In this document: piece after piece, positions 25,981-34,501 of the stretch | Layout: every line of letters begins with the position of its first letter | Numbering within the stretch: the stretch's first letter is position 1 | Translations under genes and position numbers: made by a program | Notes under the pieces: generated by a model | Told to the model about the DNA's origin: nothing | Seen by the model: only the letters and a program-made list of their open reading frames with translations | Databases searched by the model: none | Assembly (NCBI GenBank): GCA_004154925.1 | Contig: QJNS01000215.1 | Coordinates: forward strand, 1-64,000 | Reading direction: 5' to 3' | DNA from: Monosporascus cannonballus | Taxonomy: Eukaryota > Ascomycota > Sordariomycetes > Xylariales | DNA: 64,000 bases

Positions 25981-26353
25981 TATAACGAATTAAAAATTTA
26001 ATTAATTATTAAACCTTAATCCTATAAGTTTATATTAATAGGAATATTATAAGAATCTAAATAATAAATATAATAATTATATTACGTTTCGTAATTCCAA
26101 AAATATTTTAAGTAACGATATTATATTGCAAACTAGTACTTTTTAAATTATAAAAATAATAAACGTATATATTTTGATTTTTTTTATTATTTTTTATCTT
26201 TATTTCGCAGAGCTTTGCTAAGCGGTTGCTTAATGCTGCTTAGTCGTACTTAATTGAGACCTACTGAGCACTGATTACATGACCTTGAACTAGCGTAACT
26301 TCGTGATCTTGGCTGGACCGTTTTCGCAGGCCCAGCTGGCTTGAGTCGTAACA
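25981..26353 (-). repeat. 5' LTR of chromovirus E
   Basis: This about 373-bp LTR in minus orientation runs from sense start TGTTACGACTC (plus 26353 downward) to the decayed end at 25981. Its U5 half resembles the LTRs of A and D. Its U3 half (26210-26353) is unrelated to theirs and largely unmutated. The sense motif AGTTTGCAATA (plus near 26130) matches the self-priming start, and the sequence after the LTR reads GTTACAAA. Confidence 0.85.
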
Positions 26354-27409
26354 CATATCGTAATTTCCATATAAAATAATATCGAAATTAACTGTTTAAT
26401 GTTATCCTTAAATAAAAATCTCAAGGTAATTAATTTCGCGCGTAATATTTCCGTTATCGTAAACGAATTCCTGATTTTCGGCATTCGTAACTGTATAGAG
26501 TTTTAATATATATTTTTATGGTAATTTGAACCCATTTTTTACATCCGGTACAATGTAATTTCCGCCCAAAGTTCCGTAATCCATTATTGCGGTATATTAA
26601 TATGTTTCGATTTGTATTCTTAAAGTAATAAGGTTATTAACAGCTTTTATTATCGCGTTTAAAGCCTTTTTTAGGAGTTTTTCCTAACTTTTTTAGGTTT
26701 TGTTATCCTGCGGCTTTTTTACGGATAACTTTTTTTTAACTTCTTTTCGAATTTGTTAAGCTTTATCTATATTTCTGTATATAACTCGTTAAATTGCTGC
26801 ATTTGTCGTTATTGCCGGCGCACTGTTTTTTAAGCTATATTCATTATTTTTAATTCTGCTAAAATTTCTTTTCTTATTAGGTAAATTATTCTCTTATCAT
26901 TTCGACCAAATCACATTATGCGTTATATGAATTATCGTTCTAAAGCTTGCTTATAAATTAACATTTTTTTTTCTTTATAACTTTTTTCTCGTTGTGGTCT
27001 ATAATAAATGCCAATTAAAAATGGAAATCTATAATAGCTTTTTGGCAGTATTTCTTTATTTTGTGCTGGATTAACTCTTTTTTTCGTTTAGTGATTACAT
27101 TATTCGTAATAACAGAAAAGGTTTTTTTGCGGGCATTACTTTTTTTCGGGCCGGCTTTTTGTTTTGGCCAGCTGGCAAATATTATCTCCTGGAGCTATAA
27201 ATCGGAGATATCGATATTATTATTTGTCGTTTTTGTTGTTTCCGGTTCGGTTTAGAAAACCAAATTCTTCGTAATATATATGGGTAAATTTTCCGTAAAT
27301 ATACCGCTTTTATTTCTTATAATCGAGATATTCTCCTTATTAACAATATATGGCATACATCTTGCCGTATCGATTAAGGGTTCCGGGACAGATTTTTGCT
27401 GTCCAGTTC

Positions 27410-27957
27410 TGTTATGACCTAACGGTCTTGGCTTCTTTGTGGACGGTCGGGCCTACGAAAAAGATAAACCCCGACCGCCGCCAAGATGTTACGTAACCAG
27501 CTCAAAGGTCTCAAGGTGCCAAGCACCTTAAGCCGCTTAAGCCAACAAAGGAGCTTAAAGGGCTTAACGGGCTTGTTACGGCCTGGTCACCCGTAATGTC
27601 TTCCAACATGTACGAGTACATATATACAGCTGTAAGCACCAGGATGATTGCCACAATTGCGATCATTCCACCGATCTTTTGCCCTGGTGGCGTGATGGTA
27701 TGGTGCAGCCATAACAGACAGGGCTTAAAGGTTTAAGCCGCTTAAGCACCTTAAGCTAAAACGAGGATATATACATTTATTATTTCCATAATTTAAATAA
27801 TTTCAGCTTGCAATATAATATTGTTACCCAAGGCACCCTTAGTATTACGAAACGTCATACGATTACTATATCTATTGCTTAGTTTTCCACGATACTCCTG
27901 CCAACATAAACCCGTACGACTAAGGTTTAATAGTTGGTTAAACCCTCAGCCATCACA
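27410..27957 (+). repeat. Solo LTR of the chromovirus family in gag of G
   Basis: This 548-bp LTR begins TGTTATGACC and ends CCATCACA, flanked by AGTTC at 27405-27409 and 27958-27962. Its 3' half (about 27765-27957) shares GGATATATACAT, AGCTTGCAATATAAT and the AACATAAACCCGT block with the A and D LTRs. Its 5' half (U3) is unrelated to theirs and GC-rich, with repeated GGCTTAA/CTTAAG-type motifs. It gives the intact terminal sequences of the family. No second LTR is present. Confidence 0.9.
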
Positions 27958-28405
27958 AGTTCTGATATTCTCGTAGCCATCCTTATAATTCTTTTTATTA
28001 TGTTCTCGATATTTATTAAGTTAACTTTTTGGCTTCGCATATTCCTTATTAAACTTTTCGCCAGAGGACCTGGTACGTATTTAACCTAAGTTATGTTAAT
28101 AAATTTGCTTTCGTTCTTTTATTTTTTCTGGACTATCCTTCGGGTACAAATTTCTAGTTGTTTTATCGTAGTTTTTAGGTATTCGGCATTTAAAAGCCTT
28201 ATGTCCCATTTTGCTATAATTAAAGCATTGGATTTGGCTTTAAACTTTTTTCTGAACTATACTCAGGTCCATAAATCCTGGTACTATACCATAGGAGGTA
28301 GATGGTACGTCGCGTTTTTTCTTCTGGTTGGCTTACTAGCCCCTATATCTTGGAATATACTGCCTTTTTTTCTCTATATGTCGCTTGTACAGCCTATTAT
28401 CAATT

Positions 28406-28573
28406 TGTCACAGAAAAGAGCACCCCCCCCTGCTGTTGGGCACCAATATCGGAGCCCAATAGCCCTATATCAGTGGATTACCACTACCACTGGGATTACC
28501 GGTTTCGAGTTTCCTAGTTAACAAATCAATATACCCTCAAAAGCTGTATACCTGATCCTTAGTAAGTGTAATA
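28406..28573 (+). repeat. 5' LTR of the Copia-like element
   Basis: It starts TGTCACAGAAAAGAGCAC and ends AGTAAGTGTAATA, with the terminus decayed from TGTGACA. It is homologous over its whole length to 30195-30361 and 32578-32744. Confidence 0.88.
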
Positions 28574-28589
28574 GTTATGAGCCCGGCAG
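28574..28589 (+). promoter_or_regulatory. Putative primer-binding site, initiator-tRNA half type
   Basis: GTTATGAGCCCGGCAG lies immediately 3' of the LTR. GTTATGAGCCC pairs with GGGCUCAUAAC, the anticodon stem-loop sequence expected in eukaryotic initiator tRNA-Met (CAU anticodon). Copia elements are known to use such an internal tRNA fragment as primer. The tRNA sequence of this species was not checked. Confidence 0.5.
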
Positions 28590-30194
28590 CGTTAATTGCC
28601 CCAAGATAACTAGATCACTTAATTAAGAAATGTACAGTTCGTCCGTTTTTTTTTGCGATTTTTGTTTTTCCGTTTCGATTAATCCTTTTTATTCGACCTT
28701 TATTTTGTTAATCCCGTTAATCAAATTATTATGTCGATCGATCCAGCTAATACTGCCGTGATCCCCGTTACCGGAAAAAAGCTTTCTAACCGAGAGACTT
28801 GGCCCGATTAATTTTCGCAATTCCGTTACCACGTTCGCTTCCGCGGTATATGGCAATACGTTGATCCCAACGCCCAAGATGCATTATATCTGCCGGCAAC
28901 GGTACTCACGGAGGATTCTGGGGAAAGCGTACCCGCAAAATCCTCGGGGGTGGCAGCTATTACAGCCGCCGCTATTCAAACTGCTGTTAAATAAGGTAAT
29001 CGCCGGGAGCTAGGTATGAAAAAATGGGCTGTGCTGTTCTCCCGTTATACCTCGTTATGGAATTGGATTAACGTTACCGGGGACGCGGAGTTCCTTTTTT
29101 TTTTTTGTTTACGGGAGCTGGACTTTTTCCACCCAGATAACGAACCTTCCATCTAACGGATCGTCCGGCTGTTAAAAAAAAGGATCGCCCTTATAAATAA
29201 AAGTACCGCAAATACGGTACGGATCGAATATATCACGGCCTTGAATCTTATTACGGTAGGACATTTACTTTCGTCGTAATGGTACTTTAAGTAACACGAT
29301 ACGTACGTTCGCATTTGCGCTTATAATATTCTTGAAATCCAAGGGCGTTTAATGGTATAATAATTTTTAATTGCTGTTTCTAAGCGAATAAATCCGGAAT
29401 AAGCTTAATGCGAACTGGAAAAAATGGTACGCGCCGAAGTATTTAAGAACTTTATTACGTCGTTTGAGCAATATGGGAAATAGTATTTAACGATCGTACA
29501 TTAACGAAAGTAATTAAAATTAGGAGATTCGTACGGAACGTTCGTTACCTTATTAGGAAGTTCGCCGGAATCAAAAAAAGGTTACCGTTACCTTTATTTA
29601 GCTTTTAAACTGAAATATTGCTGGCCACCTATAAAATGTTATAAGCTTATGCGCGTTTTAGGCAAGAAGTTTCCGCCGAATATCGTATAACCGGCGTTAA
29701 ACGAAAACGTTTTCTAGCGTATAAAGGTACGTGCTTTAACGGAAAAGTGGAAAATAGTACGGGAGCAATTCGAAAATTTTCCCGATGCCGGGCCTTTTTT
29801 CGGCAATATCACTATTTAGGGAGCTTACGATATACGGCCGGAGCGATTTTAGTTGTTAATATTTAAATGCGACCTGAAATCGGATATATGGTAGCTTATT
29901 GTTTTATATATATATATATATATATTTATCCGAAAAAGCTTGCCCGTAAGGACGCCTAACGTATGTAGCTGAAAGGGCGTACGCCATATTTTCGATTACT
30001 TAATTTATATCTTTAGGAGCTGGTTCTTTAAAAAGGGGTACGTCCAGGAAGGTTATGCCTGTGATCGTAGTTATTTTTGGATTATCGCTAGTTTTATATT
30101 TTGTTCCTTTTGTATATAGTTTTATGGAAGCGTTAAATCTGGGGGGTGCCTATAGGGTAATTTTTGTGTTCAGTTACAGAAAGATCAGGGGGTG

Positions 30195-30361
30195 TGTTAC
30201 AGAAAAGAGCATCCCCCCTGCTGTTAGGCATTAATATCGGAGCCCAATAGCCTTATATCAGTGGATTACTACCACCACTGGGATCACCGGTTTCAAGCTT
30301 CCTAGTTAATAAGTTAATATACCCTTAAGAGCTGTGCACCTGATCCTTAGTAAGTGTGACA
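30195..30361 (+). repeat. 3' LTR of the Copia-like element
   Basis: This 167-bp LTR starts TGTTACAGAAAAGAGC and ends AGTAAGTGTGACA, followed by CAATT. Confidence 0.88.
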
Positions 30362-30574
30362 CAATTTTAATAATTTCGGTAATATATTGATTCAAGGTTC
30401 TGGGTCTTAAAAGCTTAATAATTTTATACTTAACGTTATTCTTTAATTTTTTATAAAATATATCGATTAGGTTATTTCCTTTCTCGTCGGTTTATCTTGC
30501 CTTGGCTATAAGATTCCGGAATAAAATAATGTACTTAGAAGCAAGTCTTTTTTATTGTAATCGTAAGATCTGTT

Positions 30575-31798
30575 ATGCTGCTATACGTTTTTTGTTTGGA
30601 TTTTCGAAATTGGCACGCGGCCGCCCTGGCAGATGACGTGGAACTTACTCATTTGTTACTTTCTCAACCAGAGGTAACTCCGCAGCTGAAAGATAGCGAG
30701 TACTTCACCGCTGCTGGCATTTCTGCGAAGAACGGCTGCAATAATGCTCTGTCCGTCTTCATCTCCCGGGGCCTCGACTCCCAATCGAGTCAGGACGGCG
30801 CTGGTAATACATGTCTAAGCATAGCAATGGACTCTGGAAACCTAAATACCGCTGAGTTGCTTATCAACGACACTTCCTTGGATCTCAATGGGGAGTATGG
30901 GGACGTGGCTTGCTCTAAGCTACCTCTCCACATAGCCACTAAGACAGGATTGGTTGAGATTGTAAATGTATTGTTGTTTAGTGGGCGAGTCGACGTTAAC
31001 AAAGCAGATCTCTCCGGCCGACGAGCCCTTCATTATGCATGCGAAAACGGGCATGATTCCATCGTCGAGTTACTCCTTCCCGTCATTGATGACCACGATG
31101 TCAGAGATGATAGAGGAACAACACCATTCCAATATGCCGCCCAAAGAGGACATGCAGCGGTCAGCAATCTGCTTCTGGGGAGCGGCAAAGTCGACGCCAA
31201 CTCCAAGGATAAGTCTGGTCGGACGCCGTTATCGTATGCCGCCGAGGGGGGATACGAGGTTATCGTCAAGCTACTTCTTGAGAAAGGAGTCAATATCAAG
31301 TTGACAGACAACAACGGTTCGACGCCGCTTCGGTATGCCATTACGAATAGGCAAGAGGTTATCGTCAAGCTACTTCTTGAGAAGGGAGCCAATATCGAGT
31401 TGACAGATAACAATGGTTCGACGCCGCTATTCTATGCCGTTAAGAACGGGTACGGGGCCGTTATTAAACTGCTCCTCGAAAAGGGAGCCAATATTGAGTC
31501 GGCAGATCAAAATGGTTCGACGCCGCTTATGTATGCCGCTAATAACGGGCACGAAGCTGTTGTCAAGCTACTCCTCGAAAAAGGAGCCAATACCGAGTCA
31601 AAAAATAAATATGACTGGACGTCGCTTATGGTTGCCGCTAACAACGGGTACGAAGCCGTCGTCAAGCTACTTCTCGAAAAGGGAGCCAATGCCGAATCGA
31701 CAGACGAACATGGTTCGACGCCACTTATGTATGCCGCTAATAACGGGCACGAAGCTGTCGTTGAGGTGCTACAATCCTATAGAAATCAATCTTCATGA
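30575..31798 (+). CDS. Ankyrin-repeat protein, 5'-truncated and fused to transposon sequence
   Basis: The 407-aa frame runs ATG 30575 to TGA 31796-31798. The first about 14 codons (MLLYVFCLDFRN...) lie in gag-region sequence of G; ankyrin coding starts at about NWHAAALADD. The N-terminal repeats are divergent (residues about 15-200). The last about 200 residues are six 33-aa repeats with the consensus GSTPLMYAANNGHEAVVKLL and LEKGANIESTD, almost identical to each other at the DNA level (99-bp units, 31195-31770). Ankyrin repeats bind partner proteins. Fungal STAND immune-type receptors often end in such near-identical repeats, but no NACHT/NB-ARC or effector domain is left here. I take it as the 3' part of a larger gene that lost its 5' end. 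Expression from a transposon-derived start is possible but unproven. Confidence 0.7.
   Translation: MLLYVFCLDFRNWHAAALADDVELTHLLLSQPEVTPQLKDSEYFTAAGISAKNGCNNALSVFISRGLDSQSSQDGAGNTCLSIAMDSGNLNTAELLINDTSLDLNGEYGDVACSKLPLHIATKTGLVEIVNVLLFSGRVDVNKADLSGRRALHYACENGHDSIVELLLPVIDDHDVRDDRGTTPFQYAAQRGHAAVSNLLLGSGKVDANSKDKSGRTPLSYAAEGGYEVIVKLLLEKGVNIKLTDNNGSTPLRYAITNRQEVIVKLLLEKGANIELTDNNGSTPLFYAVKNGYGAVIKLLLEKGANIESADQNGSTPLMYAANNGHEAVVKLLLEKGANTESKNKYDWTSLMVAANNGYEAVVKLLLEKGANAESTDEHGSTPLMYAANNGHEAVVEVLQSYRNQSS
31195..31770 (+). repeat. Near-identical 99-bp ankyrin coding repeats
   Basis: Six tandem 99-bp units within the ankyrin gene share long exact stretches such as GTCAAGCTACTTCTCGA and GGTTCGACGCC. 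Identity is much higher than between its N-terminal repeats. This points to recent duplication or gene conversion among units. Confidence 0.8.
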
Positions 31799-32041
31799 AC
31801 TACGCTCCCTCGACCTCCTCTCCCCCCATCACCTGCTGTTAGTACTCTGTATATGCCACTCAGAGATGGCAGTGTATCACACTAGAAGCCAAGGGGAATT
31901 TGCTTGGTTTATCCTTCAACGGAAGACAAGAGTAATCATAACCCAAGAAAAGTGGGGTCACGGCTGGATACCGGGGTTGTGCCTTGATTACAAGGCGTGT
32001 GGTGGTTCTTCAGGCGCAGGATAAAGAAACAGGCAGGGGAA

Positions 32042-33025
32042 TCAGGGGTTCTGCAGCACAGCCGCAGCCACCCATTCGTAGTCGATGTCCCCATGCGGCC
32101 GGATACGTCAAAGAAAATGCATGTCAAGTCTTTCATTGTGATCCGGGGTGGTGAATGCGAAATTTGAGGGGGACTCGGACGACTGCGCACCGCCTGGGAA
32201 GAGTAACAAGCCGTTAGGCCCGAACAGGGCAAACTCGGCACGCGCGTTGAGACAGGCGTCGTACTCCCCATATCCGATGAACAAACTGTTGCTCCAGTGG
32301 CCATCCCTAAAGCTATACGGGACTATGCCGGGCACTGCCAGGATATCGCCCACATCCTGGGACTCATCCGTGGCTTAGTCCGCCCTGCTGCTGGGCGCAT
32401 AGCTGATGTTTCCTGACTAAGTGAAGGCCGACTCGGCCCGTCGGCGAAGTCGGAAGAAGTCGACGTCGTCCGAGAGATTGAATTACGACGACCTTCCTCC
32501 CCCGCTCCCGTCTGCCTGGAACCTCCAAAGTTCGTCGGATGACGGAGGCCAAGAATACCCCCTTTTCCCACCCCATGTGTCATGGAAAAGGGCACCCCTA
32601 GCTGGGGTCTTCGGGTGATTGTTGTTCCTTTCCGAAGCCCTATATCAGTGGATCACCCACACCAAGTGGGATCACCGCTTCCTAGCTTCCTACAAGTAAA
32701 TATACCCTCAAGAGCTGTGTATCTGCTCCTTAGTAAGTGTGACACCATGTGTAGAAAGACTATGTGGAGTGGTCCGTCCAGTAAATATCCTGGTTGAGAC
32801 GAGGCGCAGATTTGTCAATCGTCCTCAGTTGGATGCTGGCATTGGTCCGTTTCTCCTTCAAACAGACCGAGAGTGTCATGTCGACTGTTCTGTATCAGCA
32901 GGGTAAGTACGGCGTCAAGATGAACAATCGGCTTACCCGCATCCGACGGGGGTTCGGAAACCACCTCGCCGCGGTCTATATATCCATAATCTCTGACACC
33001 GTCACTATGCTTGGTGGCAGCAAAG
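32042..33025 (-). pseudogene. Minus-strand pseudogene with C-to-T type stops and a solo LTR insertion
   Basis: From about 32570 down to the TGA at 32044-32042 one minus frame reads as good coding sequence (YSWPPSSDELWRF..., DILAVPGIVPYSF..., FIGYGEYDACLNARAEFALF..., GDIDYEWVAAAVLQNP). It is broken only by TAA, TAG, TAA and TGA in frame, all of which can arise from CAA, CAG or CGA by C-to-T. Upstream, 33025-32812 has a similar coding-like stretch (GYIDRGEVVSEPPSD, RHDTLGLFEGETDQC) with a possible 52-bp intron (GTAAGC...ATACAG) and a further TGA. A solo LTR (32578-32744) splits the two parts. I do not recognise the family. No start was found. Confidence 0.5.
32578..32744 (+). repeat. Solo LTR of the Copia-like family
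   Basis: This 167-bp LTR begins TGTCATGGAAAAGGGCACC and ends AGTAAGTGTGACA, flanked by CCATG at 32573-32577 and 32745-32749. It is homologous to the LTRs of the element at 28406-30361. It is a perfect solo-LTR structure inside the minus-strand pseudogene. Confidence 0.88.
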
Positions 33026-34501
33026 ACTTGGGCTTATATCATATAATCTTCAAGAAAGAATTCTTGATCTGACCTGCTGGGTAGAATTGGCGCATGGGGT
33101 CCACAGCGCCGGGATTGTCAACTCCTCGATCCATCAGACGTTCCCTTTCGACAGAAGGCAAAGACCGAGGCATCAAAAACAAAAGCAAGCGTCGCATCAT
33201 GATCAACGTGATATTTGGCAATGAATCGACTTGGAATGGCAAAACTTATAACCGATATCGAAAGTCGTGGACAGTGAAAGAATGGAGGAGAGTTCGGGAG
33301 GCGAATCCCCCAACAGCTGTTGCGGAGTTAAACATTTCGCCCTGTCGAAGAATAGGCAGTGGTCTGAACGACCGCTTGTGAAACTGACCTCAAAGACCGA
33401 GAGTCATTAATTACCCCTTTAGGGGGTTACTCTGCATCGACACTGGAAAACCCAGGGTGTATAGGGCTGCCCAGCGGGTGAAGTGCCTCTACACCAGTAG
33501 ACGAGTTTATCTCTGGTGCTATGCCATATCAAAGTAAATTATAGCCTGGCCTTGTGTGCCCGTTCCGGCGGTTCCATTAGTTGGGAGTTTAATGGAGGTG
33601 AACTGAATAAACGCTAAGCCTTGTGTATTGCATGTACCAAGCAAGACTGGTATAAGACCCAGGCCGCGAGCTTCGAACGCCGGGATAAATTAATCTCAAG
33701 GGCGCTACGACCTTGTTTCAGACCGAGTCTTTCTATTAAATTCGGAGTTGAACTTATGGTTGGGGTCGCAGGGGAGAGGCCACATATCCGTACCATAGTC
33801 TGAATAGGCGAAATAACGATCGAAGCTATGCGCAACTATTTGCTACATAGCGAATATGTACATATACAGGGTAACCTGAGGGCATTCCGGCTCCTTAAGT
33901 GGCTTACGGCCAGTCTCGTATATCTATAAGGTGTTCCAATTTCAATGCAACGATTGGCGGCATACTTCTGTATCGAGCCGGGGCCTGGAGAAAGGCTAGG
34001 GTCCGGATGATAGAAGCACTCAACGCATGTTTCCGCAGAAGCATGGTCGAGCCTTGTGTATTTTTGGGAGTTGAAAATGAATCATCAGAGAGTGCATGTT
34101 GTCGATGGGGAGTTAATAAAATATAAGGGGATCTAAGTCAATCTATACATAGAGAGCACATTATGTAATATGCCTTTTAAGTAGCTGGTACATTAACATA
34201 TGCGATTATAGCGAAAGCTCACCTCGCACTGGAGGTACAGTAATCCGGGAACTGCCCCACTCCATCGACGGTATGTACCTCACTTTCAACCTCCCTTCTT
34301 TGGATTGACAATTGTTCGTCGCAAATGTGCGCGTAGGCAGTCAATGTCGTCGACTGTACAATAAGCGTCGCTCTTCCTAGTAGACGGAATTACAGACGGA
34401 TGACCGATCCGAACCGAAAAGAAGACTGCCAATCATGAGAGCATTGGGGCTTCCAGCTACACACGCGGCCGCAGCGTGCCATCGACGACCACTTGAACGA
34501 C
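33026..34501. other. Intergenic region upstream of RTC1
   Basis: Only short, unsupported frames occur here. 33039-33242 on the minus strand (PSVERERLMDRGVDNPGAVD...) might be an upstream remnant of the pseudogene, but its frame does not join it convincingly. GC content is intermediate. I saw no tRNA, repeat or promoter element that I could support. Confidence 0.5.

Larger units (their letters stand above)
23036..26353 (-). mobile_element. Right arm of chromovirus E (protease, gag, 5' LTR)
   Basis: The minus strand resumes where 1437 stopped: the join CGTATCC-TTATA-CC matches the unbroken D sequence near 59905-59925. The order along the plus strand is protease linker (23095-23250), gag (to about 25970, knuckle near 24920-24960, decayed) and 5' LTR (25981-26353). 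A solo LTR interrupts gag at 24352-24769. E itself is inserted in G: CATAT at 26354-26358 is the expected right-hand duplication, but the left one is outside the window. No sense ORF is intact. Confidence 0.85.
28406..30361 (+). mobile_element. Short Copia-like non-autonomous LTR element
   Basis: The element has LTRs of 168 bp (28406-28573) and 167 bp (30195-30361), with ends TGTCACAG / TGTGACA, and CAATT duplications at 28401-28405 and 30362-30366. It is 1956 bp in total. Directly after the 5' LTR is GTTATGAGCCCGGCAG, which resembles the complement of the initiator tRNA-Met anticodon region, the half-tRNA primer known for Copia-type elements. A purine-rich AGAAAGATCAGGGGG precedes the 3' LTR. 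In the 1.6-kb interior I find no recognisable gag or pol; it looks like a non-autonomous (LARD/TRIM-like) element or a deletion derivative. A third LTR copy sits alone at 32578. Confidence 0.83.
26354..30619 (-). mobile_element. Chromovirus G, 5'-truncated outermost element
   Basis: The minus-strand protease/gag region is colinear with D from about 60068 to 61870. The CCHC knuckle lies near 28195-28230 on the minus strand, with second Cys changed to Tyr and His kept. It is interrupted by a solo LTR (27410-27957) and a Copia-like element (28406-30361). Similarity to D stops at about 30619, inside gag, where an ankyrin-repeat coding sequence begins directly. G's own 5' LTR is therefore missing on this side and its pol side lies beyond E, left of the window. 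Confidence 0.78.

Noticed and set aside
28093..28521. 142-aa plus-strand ORF
   Set aside because: It runs across the antisense of G gag and into the Copia-like LTR; it is a chance frame over an insertion junction.
30790..32024. Long ORFs overlapping the ankyrin gene in other frames (30790-31002, 31033-31413, 31413-32024)
   Set aside because: They are shadows of the 99-bp repeat periodicity; only the 30575-31798 frame gives ankyrin motifs.
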